Below, one piece after another: positions 7,567 to 16,850 of a stretch of 64,000 bases of DNA. Each line of letters opens with the position of its first letter. Within the stretch, counting starts at the first letter, position 1. The stretch is from positions 1 through 64,000 of the forward strand of contig NZ_JAEAGR010000019.1 in assembly GCF_015999265.1 (NCBI RefSeq), in the 5' to 3' direction. Made by a program: the position numbers and the translations under genes. The notes below the pieces were generated by a model. It did not search any database, was not told the DNA's origin, and worked only from the letters and a program-made list of their open reading frames with translations. The DNA comes from Mobilitalea sibirica. GTDB lineage: Bacteria > Bacillota > Clostridia > Lachnospirales > Lachnospiraceae.

Positions 7567-9969
7567 CTAATTACTCTTCATATCTTCACTCCATTTGTTC
7601 GGTAACGTAAAATACACCGTGGCTCCTTTATCTAACTCTCCTTCAATCCAGGTTCTACCACCATGCTTTTCAATAATCTTTTTAATTGTAATTAGGCCAA
7701 TACCACTGCCTTCAAATTCATCGCTGGTGTGTAACCGTTGAAATAAACCAAATAGCTTCTCGGAATAATTCCTATCAAAACCGACACCATTATCCTTCAC
7801 ATAAAATACATATTCGTTCTCCGTTATGTTGGCTCCGACGTTAATATAGGCAATATCTCTATTCTTAGTGAATTTAAACGAATTAGATAAGATATTATTT
7901 AACACCTGCTTTAACATTGTCCTGTCAGCTAAGACCGTTGGTAGCCCTGTTTCAACCTTAAATTCAATTCTTCGTTCCGGGACCGAGCATTTTAATTGAT
8001 GATAACTGGTGGCAAATAGTTCATTACAGTCAACCGGCTCAAGATGTAATTCCTTTTTGGAGGTTGTGGAATATTGCAAAAGTTTATTAATCATATCAAT
8101 CATTTCAGAACAGATATTTCTAACATGAAACAGCATCCGAATGACTTCTTCTTTTAATTCATCCTGATAATCCTCAAGAATAATTTTACTGTAACTATCC
8201 ACTGCCCTTAGCGGAGATTTTAAATCATGGGAAACCGTATAGGCAAATGCCTCCAATTCCTGCATAGCGTGCTGTAGATCACGGGTTCGCATGGCAACTC
8301 TTTGCTCCAGTTCTGCATTTAATTTACCTATTTCTTCAATCGCCTTTTTATACTCGGTGATATTTTCAATCACTATACCGATTTGATTATTATCTATTCG
8401 AAATGCATTCACCAAAAAATGCATCTGATATCCTAGAAAGTAAGTTTCAAACCGCCTTGCATTCCCAGTAGTCAATACTTCTTCCAGCTTTTCTAAATCC
8501 TTAATACGTATCGGAAATACTTGATTCCAGCTTTTCCCGATGATCTTATCTCTTTTCAATTGTGTCTGATGTTCAAAACTGGAATTTACAGCTATAAAGC
8601 GTACATCTACTAAGCGATTGTTCCTGTCTAGAATTGGATCAAATACAACAAAACCGTTGAGCATTCTATCAAACAACTGTGAATATCTTTCTTCACTAAC
8701 CATCAGGTTTATTTGCATTGCTGATAATTCATCAAATTGCTGTCTCAGTTCTTCATCCGAGGCTGTCAAGTCGTCATATAAGTTCGTTAATTCCACATGA
8801 TTATTATACAATTCCTTTTTCATTTTACTTACTTTTCGAAGATAATATAAAAGTATTAATATAAAAGTAACTAAGGTTAAAATAATGAGTAGGGTGGTAA
8901 TAACAAGATCTCTGTAAGTATCAATAAACGAAAACGGCTTATTAAGTATCTGACTTTCTCTCGGAAGACTGGTTTCAGGAATAGAAAAGCGTATTAATTG
9001 ATTATAATCAAAAATATATCGGGTAGTTTTTTCTTTTACCATAGGAAGCTTATCTATGCTTACACCCTGAAGAATCTTCACGGCAAGTCCGGCTGCCTTC
9101 TCTCCCTGTAACTTACCACTTAACATACTACCGCCAATTGCTCCATGATTCATTCCAAATTCATAAAGGTGATAAACCGGAACACGACTTCTTTGACTAA
9201 TCATTTCAGTAAAATCTTCAAAACCCACCACGACTCCTTCATCATCCATATAATAAGTGGTGATTAATATAGCGCTATCCTTAGAAATCAAATCAATCTG
9301 ATTAAGGATGTCCGTATATGATCCGTCATTTAACGCAGTAACTTTGACATCAGGTGCTATTCTATGTATCTCTTGTATTGTTAATTCTCCTGTAGAAATA
9401 CCGCTTTCCGTATTATCAAAAACTACAGCAATTTCTTTTAAGTCAGGATTTATCTTTAACGCTGCTTCTATTGTTTTTTCAGCATCGATACTCTCTACAA
9501 CCCCTGTTACGTCAGAAAAACCTTCTAACAAACTTTGTACTCCTCTTTCATTGACACCGCTAAATACAATAGGAGTATTGGGAAATAATTTCTCTCTGTT
9601 TTTCAACGCGAATTCCAGAGCTGCATCATCGGTAGTGATAATTATATCCAGATGTTTATTTGCATACTTATAATTTAATTGAGAATAAAACAACTCCAGA
9701 TTATCCTTAGTGGGATAATTCTTCCAGTCCATGTATTCGATATAGATGGAACTCTTAAAATTAGCTTTATGTAAAATCTCAATGATTCCCTCTTCTTCTT
9801 GATCCGTCCAACTTAATCCGTTTTGATAAGAATTAATAATTAGCACATCTTTTTTCTCCAAATTCTCTGCTGTTACAATCATGCTATTACTATAGATTCC
9901 AAATAGAATAAGGCATAAGAATAGGACGATATTTTTTATGATAAATTTATACTGAAATTTCATTCTCAT
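7567..9969 (-). CDS. Sensor histidine kinase with extracellular substrate-binding domain
   Basis: 800 residues. An N-terminal signal/anchor (about 9-32) is followed by a periplasmic-binding-type domain like the ABC_sub_bind family (about 36-335), a membrane segment (about 350-375), a coiled coil, a PAS-like domain (about 425-545), HisKA with the phosphoacceptor His in SHDLKSPLR near residue 579, and HATPase_c with the N box (NNILSNSFKF), DNGVGFD and GSGIGL motifs. The protein should bind a small ligand outside the cell and signal by autophosphorylation. AAAGGAG precedes the start. Its partner response regulator begins at once downstream. The ligand is unknown. Confidence 0.92.
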   Translation of the reverse strand: MRMKFQYKFIIKNIVLFLCLILFGIYSNSMIVTAENLEKKDVLIINSYQNGLSWTDQEEEGIIEILHKANFKSSIYIEYMDWKNYPTKDNLELFYSQLNYKYANKHLDIIITTDDAALEFALKNREKLFPNTPIVFSGVNERGVQSLLEGFSDVTGVVESIDAEKTIEAALKINPDLKEIAVVFDNTESGISTGELTIQEIHRIAPDVKVTALNDGSYTDILNQIDLISKDSAILITTYYMDDEGVVVGFEDFTEMISQRSRVPVYHLYEFGMNHGAIGGSMLSGKLQGEKAAGLAVKILQGVSIDKLPMVKEKTTRYIFDYNQLIRFSIPETSLPRESQILNKPFSFIDTYRDLVITTLLIILTLVTFILILLYYLRKVSKMKKELYNNHVELTNLYDDLTASDEELRQQFDELSAMQINLMVSEERYSQLFDRMLNGFVVFDPILDRNNRLVDVRFIAVNSSFEHQTQLKRDKIIGKSWNQVFPIRIKDLEKLEEVLTTGNARRFETYFLGYQMHFLVNAFRIDNNQIGIVIENITEYKKAIEEIGKLNAELEQRVAMRTRDLQHAMQELEAFAYTVSHDLKSPLRAVDSYSKIILEDYQDELKEEVIRMLFHVRNICSEMIDMINKLLQYSTTSKKELHLEPVDCNELFATSYHQLKCSVPERRIEFKVETGLPTVLADRTMLKQVLNNILSNSFKFTKNRDIAYINVGANITENEYVFYVKDNGVGFDRNYSEKLFGLFQRLHTSDEFEGSGIGLITIKKIIEKHGGRTWIEGELDKGATVYFTLPNKWSEDMKSN

Positions 9970-10170
9970 CTGTACTCCTTTGACTTAATCTCTTATATAG
10001 TATCACAGTTAAATATCAATAGTTCAATCTTAATAACGTCGTTTGAAGATATCTATATTTTATCATATAATAGAAATTTTTACAAAATCTTTCATATTTT
10101 CGTTTAGTTATTCTAGGTTTGATAACAAGATTTATAATCAGATTTTTTAATGTATAGATTCAATTAAAAT

Positions 10171-10211
10171 AAAAAAAATTGGAGCTGTTGCTATTTTGCA
10201 TCAACTCCAAT
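10171..10211 (-). terminator. Terminator at the end of the esterase cluster
   Basis: Arms at 10178-10186 and 10203-10211 pair at eight of nine positions; on the minus strand the stem is followed directly by a run of eight T. It overlaps the last codons of the GH95 remnant. Confidence 0.75.
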
Positions 10212-10479
10212 AGAAAGTATAATGTTCGAAATCAAAGTACATCCAACGCAAATCTGCTGTCATAATAGGAAATTCCCGGTCTTGTTTTCGTATCAGAAAG
10301 AGTATCATGGTATATGTAGAATGACCTTTGGGTTGAATATAAGTATTCTCAGGAGATTCGGAAGGACAGGTTTTTAAGCATCCCTTATCTTCGGTTAAAA
10401 AATTCAGGAAGAAGATTGCCGCCTCTTTCATAATAGGGAATGCTTCCTCCGAGACAGAGGCAGGCTTTTTATACCATAG
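10201..10479 (-). pseudogene. Remnant of a GH95-type alpha-L-fucosidase gene
   Basis: The frame upstream of 10431 reads without a stop from 10479 and gives E-E-A-F-P-I-M-K-E-A-A-I-F-F-L-N-F-L, then E-D-K-G and TCPSESPENTY. These match the conserved core of glycoside hydrolase family 95 (YPxMKxAAxFFLDFL ... TCPSxSPENxY). A stop codon at 10480-10482 cuts the frame upstream, and after the SPENTY motif the sequence no longer resembles the family. A full GH95 enzyme has roughly 700-800 residues; fewer than 100 remain. It is best read as a decayed fragment left at the end of the esterase operon. Confidence 0.6.
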
Positions 10480-10519
10480 CTACTCATAGATAACTTCTCC
10501 ACTATTCTAAAGTATTAAA

Positions 10520-12052
10520 TTAAGCTTCTTTCTGTTTCAAATCTTCCGAAATTCTATCCATCAGGAATTGAATGAATGGTGATTCCTCCCTTATCTCCGG
10601 ACATGCACCCTCAGAAGAAAATAACATATCGCAAGGAGTCTCCTTTGTATAGGGACTCCAATACGGCATATCGGATCCATCTGCGTCCTTTCCGTTTGGA
10701 TCTCCGTTTTTAATAAAATTGCACATGTAATTACACATCAGACGGGCTAGATCGTAGTGCTTTCCTGTAAAGGGTCTCCAGCATTTTGCCAAAGTTTCGA
10801 AGAAAAACCATAAATCGACCGAATGAAAGTTGCCCGGCTTATCCCATCCCGGGATATCTGCATCAAACCGGTAATAAAAACATTTTTGTGGATTATCAAG
10901 CTCCTGATTTTGAAGAAACAGGCTCTTAACGCTACACTCAATTCCACTGACTGTTGCATAATGATTTTCATTCTTCTTCCAGGTTTCTTCAAAATTAAGA
11001 AACTCTTCCGAGTGTGGCCCAAATAGTTCTTTTGCTTTTTGTGTCAATTCGTCCTCAGAGTTCACACTAATAGAATTCAGGAATTCATCCGAAGTGTTTC
11101 CAGACATTACCGGCACCATGGCATGCTTATTCTTCATATAAAGAGAAAGAGGATAACCGATACAAAACTTACCATCAATAACATTAAACATCCGCTCATT
11201 ACTTTTGACGAAATTCGCATACATGTCCCGAAGATAAAAGGGATCCAACTTCCTGGCCTCTGCTAGACTCTTAACTCCAATAAAATCAAAAAATTTAATT
11301 CCTAGCTGCTCCGCCTCCGAAAGTGTCTTCGGTTTTCCTATGCTGATATCCTTATAGGGACTATGAATCATTGCACTCTGTACAATAGCTTTTTGAAATA
11401 ATCCGAAATTATCCGGGCAGGTCATCTGTACCAAGACACTTCCGCCACCGGCAGACTGCCCGGCAATCGTAATATTCTTTGGATCACCGCCAAAGGCACT
11501 GATGTTTCGAACGACCCACCTAAGGCCTGCTTGTTGATCCAAATGACCGAAATTGGCAGGTGCTAAAGGCTCCTCGGCTGTGATCTCAGGATGGGCCATA
11601 AATCCAAAGACGTTAAGTCTGTAATTCACTGTTACAACGATAACCCCTCGCCTGGCTATCCGTTCCCCATCAAACTCCATCTCTGCGGGATATCCCCACT
11701 GCAATGCTCCTCCAAAAAACCATACCAATACCGGTTGTTTCTCCTCTACACTTTTTGCTCCTGTCCATATATTTAGATACAGACAATCTTCGTCCATTAC
11801 AATATCAGGGTCCACATGCCATTCTCTGCAATAGATATCCTCTCCGATACCCGGTGTATCCTGTACGGAGATCGGAGCGAACCGATAAGCATCAAGGATA
11901 CCCTCCCAGTTTGGGCAAGGTTTCGGGGCTCGCCATCTGTTTTCTCCGACAGGAGGGGCTGCAAAAGGAATTCCTTTAAATGCGGTAATTCTTGGATCTG
12001 CTGCTTCTATTCCCCTAACTATTCCATTTTCCGTTATCGCTGTTCGTATCAT
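10520..12052 (-). CDS. Type-B carboxylesterase (PnbA-like)
   Basis: 510 residues, the usual family length. The N-terminal block GIPFAAPPVGENRWRAP, the oxyanion motif FFGGALQWG and the nucleophile elbow IAGQSAGGGS (Ser near residue 200) identify the alpha/beta-hydrolase carboxylesterase family. A candidate catalytic His lies in NFHSVDLWFFF near residue 415, and an acidic residue in the SGNTSDEF block. No signal peptide is seen, so it should act in the cytoplasm, probably removing acyl groups from imported oligosaccharides or aromatic esters; that substrate is inferred from its GH43 and esterase neighbours. GGAGG precedes the ATG. A 114-base gap separates it from the GH43 gene on the same strand. 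Confidence 0.88.
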   Translation of the reverse strand: MIRTAITENGIVRGIEAADPRITAFKGIPFAAPPVGENRWRAPKPCPNWEGILDAYRFAPISVQDTPGIGEDIYCREWHVDPDIVMDEDCLYLNIWTGAKSVEEKQPVLVWFFGGALQWGYPAEMEFDGERIARRGVIVVTVNYRLNVFGFMAHPEITAEEPLAPANFGHLDQQAGLRWVVRNISAFGGDPKNITIAGQSAGGGSVLVQMTCPDNFGLFQKAIVQSAMIHSPYKDISIGKPKTLSEAEQLGIKFFDFIGVKSLAEARKLDPFYLRDMYANFVKSNERMFNVIDGKFCIGYPLSLYMKNKHAMVPVMSGNTSDEFLNSISVNSEDELTQKAKELFGPHSEEFLNFEETWKKNENHYATVSGIECSVKSLFLQNQELDNPQKCFYYRFDADIPGWDKPGNFHSVDLWFFFETLAKCWRPFTGKHYDLARLMCNYMCNFIKNGDPNGKDADGSDMPYWSPYTKETPCDMLFSSEGACPEIREESPFIQFLMDRISEDLKQKEA

Positions 12053-12166
12053 TTGATATCCTCCATGGTCTCATAAATTGATGTATGCTCGAAATGACCT
12101 GATATACATTAGCTCTTAAAGCCTTTTCTTTACTACATGGACCTTCCTATCATCAAATAATACATC

Positions 12167-13567
12167 CTAAATTTCCAGAGTAAAGGAAAGCAAGCTGGCA
12201 TTTCCTCCACCGGTATAAGTAAAATAAATGGAATGAATTCCGTCTTCTATCTCGATATCAGAGGAATATTCTTCCCATACATTCGTAAAGTTCACCGGAA
12301 TTTGGGCTAAAACCGGACCATCCCATGTGGTTTTCACCTGAAAAGCTCCGTTAGCATAGCCACGCACTTTAATCTTAATACGTTTTACTCCCCGTAGGTC
12401 AAAATACTTAAAACCTGCAGTAGCAGTATCTGTGATATTGGCTATATATCCAGGTTCTTCATCCCCGTCTCTGCCATCCTGCATAATCTTAGGGAAACGG
12501 TCGCCCCCGACATAAATTGAATCCTCCTTAGTAAACAGATTACAGGCAAGATAACCATAATACTCACCTTCCCCTTTTAAAGGAACAGGATTAAGGCCAC
12601 AGGAAGTCATCTCAACCTGTGGTATCGATCCGTCAGGAAGTATCGTCAGCCGTTCTGCACAGCCCTGTCTACTATACCAGGTACCGTTTGTATGTCTGTG
12701 ATAGAATACATACCATTCACCATTCAATTCAACAATGCTTCCGTGATTATTGGCACCATATGCCATCGGTTTATTTCCAGGCTTATAGGAATCAATATGC
12801 AGATCACAGTTACTAATAATTACACCCCCATAAACAAAATCCTTTGTCGGACTTTTACTGGTCGCATAGCAAAGCTCATGCATCGCAACGGAGGAATAGA
12901 TAAAATAATAGGTATCTCCCCTTTTACGGATAGAAGGACCCTCAAAAAACTCATAGCCTTCAAAACCACTTCCGCTACTGTAGGGTGCGCTCGGTACTAC
13001 AAAGACAGGGGCTTCAATTACTGTAAGCATATCCGGTCCAAGAACCGTTGCCATTGCTCCTTTTCTTGAAGTATCCTCTTTTGCGCAGAAGCCCGTGTAC
13101 AGATAAACCTTATCCCCCTCTAGCATCACAGCCGGGTCAAATTGTGGTTGGTCACCCTTCTTTTCTCCCAGCCGTGTACCATCCTCATAGTGTACATATC
13201 CATAGAATTCAAAGGTACCATTTGGTTTGTCACAAACAGCAACCGAAACAACAGACACCTTATCCAGTACATAATACAGATAGTATCTCCCATCCGTTCC
13301 CTGTACCACATCCGGTGCGTATAGGCACATCTTTCCTTCCTTATTCAGTGGATCGGAGGTCTTCGGATAGATTACTCCTTCGTATCTCCAATTACCAAGA
13401 TCATCTAAAGGAGCTGACCAGCCTACATAATCTCCAAGACAGAATACATGTCCGTTATAATAATCATGTGATCCATAAACATAAACTCTGCCATCAAACA
13501 CATGAGGTTCTCCATCCGGTACATATTCCCAGGATGGCAAATATGGATTAAATGCTTGTTTTTTCAT
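12167..13567 (-). CDS. Family 43 glycoside hydrolase (xylosidase/arabinofuranosidase type)
   Basis: 466 residues, no signal peptide. The N-terminal five-bladed propeller (about 1-320) carries the GH43 marks: DGRVYVYGSHD near the start, FDPAVML for the middle Asp and EFFEGPSI for the acid Glu, plus NNHGSIVELNGEWYVFYHRH. Residues about 335-466 look like a CBM6-type beta-sandwich. The family removes xylose or arabinose from plant oligosaccharides; an intracellular position fits cleavage of imported fragments. GGAGG lies 9 bases before the ATG. It lies 58 bases downstream of the small esterase gene and probably shares its mRNA. Confidence 0.9.
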   Translation of the reverse strand: MKKQAFNPYLPSWEYVPDGEPHVFDGRVYVYGSHDYYNGHVFCLGDYVGWSAPLDDLGNWRYEGVIYPKTSDPLNKEGKMCLYAPDVVQGTDGRYYLYYVLDKVSVVSVAVCDKPNGTFEFYGYVHYEDGTRLGEKKGDQPQFDPAVMLEGDKVYLYTGFCAKEDTSRKGAMATVLGPDMLTVIEAPVFVVPSAPYSSGSGFEGYEFFEGPSIRKRGDTYYFIYSSVAMHELCYATSKSPTKDFVYGGVIISNCDLHIDSYKPGNKPMAYGANNHGSIVELNGEWYVFYHRHTNGTWYSRQGCAERLTILPDGSIPQVEMTSCGLNPVPLKGEGEYYGYLACNLFTKEDSIYVGGDRFPKIMQDGRDGDEEPGYIANITDTATAGFKYFDLRGVKRIKIKVRGYANGAFQVKTTWDGPVLAQIPVNFTNVWEEYSSDIEIEDGIHSIYFTYTGGGNASLLSFTLEI

Positions 13568-13625
13568 GTTCTATAACCTCCGTATATTATGTTTTTAAGA
13601 CAATAAAACCATATCATATTTGTCC

Positions 13626-14420
13626 TTAGCATACTAACCATCTTACTGAATGCTCTAAATGCTTTTTCCAATAAACCCAGTCATGTACTCCATCACCCTC
13701 TTCATAATAATGTTCAATATTATTCTCTTGCATAAAGGTATGGAGTTTCCTGTTTGGTTCTATCAGAAAATCCTTTTCACCGCATACAAAATAAATTTCA
13801 GGTATCTTTTTTTTAGATTTTATCAATGCTTCCATACAATACCTTGGATCTTTATCCGAAAATCTCAGCTTCTTTGGATCCTGAAAGATTCTGTTCTGAT
13901 AATCGGCATCTGAAACATGATCCGGGATAAACTCACCCTTATCCGCTATATTTATCTCAATATAGGCACCAGATAAACTGATGATTTTAGAGAATGTATC
14001 CGAATATCGCAAGCCATTAATCATTGCTCCATAACCACCCATGGAGATGCCCCCGATAAAGGTATCCTCCCTTCTATCGGATAATCGAAACATGCTTCTT
14101 GTTACCTCAACAAGTTCTTTGCCGATGAAGGAGCTAAAATTTTCACTTTTATCAACTCCTTCCAGATAAAAAGAATTCTCTCCGCTGGGATAAATAAATG
14201 CTAAATTATATTCCTCAGAAAGTATCTGAAGTTCTGGAATATGAAGATAATCATGACAATCACCGCCATACCCGTGGAGCATATACAAGGTTTTACATTC
14301 AATGTTAGCATTTATAGTACCGCTCATTAAAGAATTGTTTCTAGTTGTTGGTATAAGAGCACAAAAGCTAACATTACGCCTTAGAGAAAAGGAGTAAAAG
14401 GTTATGTTTACAACAGCCAT
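13626..14420 (-). CDS. Esterase of the EstA/esterase D family
   Basis: 264 residues from the ATG at 14420, which follows GAAAGGAAAG; an upstream in-frame start at 14486 has no ribosome site and lies inside the promoter. The alpha/beta-hydrolase motifs are LHGYGGD near residue 50, the nucleophile elbow GGISMGGYGAM near residue 120, GEKDF for the acidic residue and GVHDWVYW for the catalytic His. This family (PF00756) includes tributyrin, acetyl-xylan and feruloyl esterases. No signal peptide is visible. It is the first gene of a unit with the GH43 and carboxylesterase genes. Confidence 0.88.
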   Translation of the reverse strand: MAVVNITFYSFSLRRNVSFCALIPTTRNNSLMSGTINANIECKTLYMLHGYGGDCHDYLHIPELQILSEEYNLAFIYPSGENSFYLEGVDKSENFSSFIGKELVEVTRSMFRLSDRREDTFIGGISMGGYGAMINGLRYSDTFSKIISLSGAYIEINIADKGEFIPDHVSDADYQNRIFQDPKKLRFSDKDPRYCMEALIKSKKKIPEIYFVCGEKDFLIEPNRKLHTFMQENNIEHYYEEGDGVHDWVYWKKHLEHSVRWLVC

Positions 14421-14457
14421 GGATTTCTTTCCTTTCTTTTTATTTATTAACAAGTAT

Positions 14458-14486
14458 ATTTTACACTTACAATCGTTGGTTTTCAA
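14458..14486 (-). promoter_or_regulatory. Promoter of the small esterase gene
   Basis: On the minus strand TTGAAA (14481-14486) and TAAAAT (14458-14463) are 17 bases apart. It lies after the hairpin that ends the upstream transcript, so the esterase-GH43-carboxylesterase unit can be transcribed by itself. The spacer contains CAACGATTG, a possible LacI-type half site. Confidence 0.55.
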
Positions 14487-14499
14487 TTATATGAAAGAA

Positions 14500-14530
14500 A
14501 ATTCCGATAACAATGTACCATATCGGAATT
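14500..14530 (-). terminator. Hairpin after the Big2-CBM9-esterase gene
   Basis: Perfect 10-base arms at 14500-14509 and 14521-14530 around an 11-base loop. On the minus strand the stem is followed by TTTCTTTC. It probably terminates or attenuates transcription between the lipoprotein gene and the small esterase. Confidence 0.65.
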
Positions 14531-14623
14531 CCCTTTTGATCTAAACTTTTCATTCTACTTGATGATATCACACTCTCATTCTTCTAATAACCCTCAGAAA
14601 TAGATAATTTAAGACTTCTAAAT

Positions 14624-16696
14624 CTAGTTCTTAAATAAATCGGGTAAAATATCATAAATGTACTGATTTACCCAATTCCACGCATGGGTTCCGCTCTCAC
14701 TAACAATGAAATAAAAATTACCCTTATTCGTATCTGAGGAATAAATAAAAGTATCCTTTAGCTTCTTCATCGCTTCAATTTGAGGTACCATATTAGGATA
14801 GGCAATATCCGCGCTACCTGTAGCACAGAATAAATAATAATCCTTTGGCCCATAACCCGCATCCTTTGCCACCTTAGCAAGATACTCTGCTGTTTCCATT
14901 GCCCTGCTTTCTCCAGCAGTCTGAGCAATGGCCCAACAGTCGCCGCTTAAAGGCAAATAATACTTAAAGTAATCAAGACAGTTTATGTAAATATACCATG
15001 TAGTAACTGACCCCATAGAGAAACCACCAAAGGCTCTATGATCTCTGGATGCCTTTAAATCCTCTAAATCTGCAGATTCCGCATAAGTATGATATTTCGT
15101 TTCTACCAATGGAACAACGTCATTCATCAATTCCTCATGGAATAATGCTGTATCGTTTTTTCCACCATAAAATGTGGGGGTAACAACAATAAGAGGTTCA
15201 ATATCACCCTTTGTTATCATATTGTCTAAGATTCTCTTTAACTCTTTGCTTTGTCCTGGACCACCAAAGAGGAGATTCTCATTTTCACCACCACCGTGCA
15301 TTAGGTATAATACATTATACTTAGTACTCGTATCAGAAGCATCATAGCCGTAAGGTAGGTATACATTTAACTTCTTCACATCGGTACCATTATTTAAATT
15401 AGCTGCCTCGTATTCTAAGCTTTCTATTGTTCCTTGGAACTGACTTTCTGCTTTGTACTCATCTGGGAGAGCCACAAAATCCTTTTCTTTAGCAGCTTCC
15501 TCCGTTAATTTGAGTTTACCAATTGCCTCTTTTAACAGAGCATATTGTTCATCAATTTGCTTCTGGTTATCTAGATTACCGTTTAGAACTTCTTTAGCAG
15601 CGTGAATAGCATCTGTTACGATACTCTCATTTTGAAAGCGGGTTAAGTCAAGCTGCTTCGTATTATCAATCAAACTAAGAAGGTCATATGGATTGAGTCC
15701 GGTTACTGCATCTTTGGGTTTTCCGGTCAAAAGTATCTCGCCAAATTTTGAAGTATCATTCCAAGCGCTACCAGTTGAATCAAACACATTAATGGTACCA
15801 ATTCTATTCGTTCCTATAGCATCATTTATCTGAAATTCAATACCAAGTACCTTTCCATTGGTGGGTGCTGCCTTTAGTGATACTCTTGTCTCAATAATAT
15901 ATCCACCATCCAATTTTTTAGAACTTGTATAAAAACGTTCGCCGTCACCATTATCTATGGTTTTTGAATTCTCATAATTAACTCGAAAATGCAAATCATC
16001 TACTCCATATTCCTGTGTTTTATCATTATTTTCATCTAAAAAGATTTCAAAAGAATCCTGCATATATGGAGTTTCCGATTGTGTCGATAATTCCTTGTCC
16101 TTTACTTCAGAAAGAATATATAACGCATTATCATCCCATAAGGCTTTAAAAGTAGCTGTCGTATCAACTTGATCAGATATGTATTTAGGTACCACCGCTT
16201 GGGCGTAATTCCATACTTCATCTATTTCTCCGTCGATAGAAGGTGATCCAAAATAAGCAACGCTTCTTCCACTTGAGTCAAATCCATTCTGATCTACAGA
16301 GACTTTTTCCTGCTCCGATGTTGGTTTTGGTGTTACTTCATCTACTAAAACTTTTACTGTTAACGCATCTATCTCCCCTACTCTTGTAATATCACAAGTA
16401 ATTGTTGCACTTCCAACCGCAACTGCTTTTACCAATCCATTTTGATCCACCATAGCAATTGAACTATCACTGCTGCTCCACTGATAGTTTGCATCTGTGG
16501 GCATATTCTCAATCTCTAAAGTAAAGGTTTCTCCTACTTGAAGTTCTTTGTCTTCTTTCTGTACAAATGTAGGCCTGACTACATTGTTCGCTGTAGTATG
16601 ATTAGATTTCGAACAAGACACGCTCGTAAAAACTATAAATGTAACTGCCACCATAAGAGGTAGACGCTTAAAAAACTTCCTTGTTGATTTCTGCAA
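14624..16696 (-). CDS. Lipoprotein esterase with Big2 and CBM9 domains
   Basis: 690 residues starting at TTG 16696, 9 bases after GGAGG. A basic n-region, hydrophobic core and SVSC (Cys near residue 28) indicate a lipoprotein on the outer face of the membrane. Domains in order: a bacterial Ig-like Big_2 domain (about 40-118), a family 9 carbohydrate-binding module (about 140-310; GSPSIDGEIDEVWNYA, FKALWDDNALYILSEVKD), a helical linker (about 335-395) and a CE1-type esterase (about 405-690) with LMHGGGENE, the nucleophile elbow GGFSMGSVTTW and the catalytic His in GTHAWNWVNQY. CE1 domains of this kind release ferulate or acetate from xylan; which one is not decidable. It lies between the LacI gene and the other esterases and has its own promoter. 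Confidence 0.9.
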   Translation of the reverse strand: MQKSTRKFFKRLPLMVAVTFIVFTSVSCSKSNHTTANNVVRPTFVQKEDKELQVGETFTLEIENMPTDANYQWSSSDSSIAMVDQNGLVKAVAVGSATITCDITRVGEIDALTVKVLVDEVTPKPTSEQEKVSVDQNGFDSSGRSVAYFGSPSIDGEIDEVWNYAQAVVPKYISDQVDTTATFKALWDDNALYILSEVKDKELSTQSETPYMQDSFEIFLDENNDKTQEYGVDDLHFRVNYENSKTIDNGDGERFYTSSKKLDGGYIIETRVSLKAAPTNGKVLGIEFQINDAIGTNRIGTINVFDSTGSAWNDTSKFGEILLTGKPKDAVTGLNPYDLLSLIDNTKQLDLTRFQNESIVTDAIHAAKEVLNGNLDNQKQIDEQYALLKEAIGKLKLTEEAAKEKDFVALPDEYKAESQFQGTIESLEYEAANLNNGTDVKKLNVYLPYGYDASDTSTKYNVLYLMHGGGENENLLFGGPGQSKELKRILDNMITKGDIEPLIVVTPTFYGGKNDTALFHEELMNDVVPLVETKYHTYAESADLEDLKASRDHRAFGGFSMGSVTTWYIYINCLDYFKYYLPLSGDCWAIAQTAGESRAMETAEYLAKVAKDAGYGPKDYYLFCATGSADIAYPNMVPQIEAMKKLKDTFIYSSDTNKGNFYFIVSESGTHAWNWVNQYIYDILPDLFKN

Positions 16697-16724
16697 AAAT
16701 ACTTCCTCCTTTATGCCTTCGAAA

Positions 16725-16746
16725 ATTGCTATTTCGTTTTAGCAAT
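16725..16746 (-). promoter_or_regulatory. Palindromic operator candidate at the transcription start
   Basis: Seven-base arms ATTGCTA (16725-16731) and TAGCAAT (16740-16746) with an 8-base centre containing CG. It lies 3 bases downstream of the -10 box of the lipoprotein promoter, where a bound repressor would block initiation. The adjacent LacI-family regulator is the obvious candidate. Confidence 0.55.
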
Positions 16747-16749
16747 ATA

Positions 16750-16778
16750 ATTTTATCCCTTTATAGTATGTATGTCAA
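16750..16778 (-). promoter_or_regulatory. Promoter of the Big2-CBM9-esterase gene
   Basis: On the minus strand TTGACA (16773-16778) and TAAAAT (16750-16755) are separated by 17 bases, near consensus for the housekeeping sigma factor. Confidence 0.7.
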
Positions 16779-16780
16779 CA

Positions 16781-16793
16781 TTTAACCGTTTCA
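16781..16793 (-). promoter_or_regulatory. LacI-type or cre-like site upstream of the -35 box
   Basis: The minus strand reads TGAAACGGTTAAA two bases upstream of the -35 box. It resembles LacI-family and catabolite-repression half-palindromes with a central CG. It could bind the neighbouring LacI protein or CcpA. Confidence 0.4.
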
Positions 16794-16850
16794 CTGTAAA
16801 CTCATTTTTCCTACCATTGATTGTAATATAGAAGGAACCGTCACTTGTTA

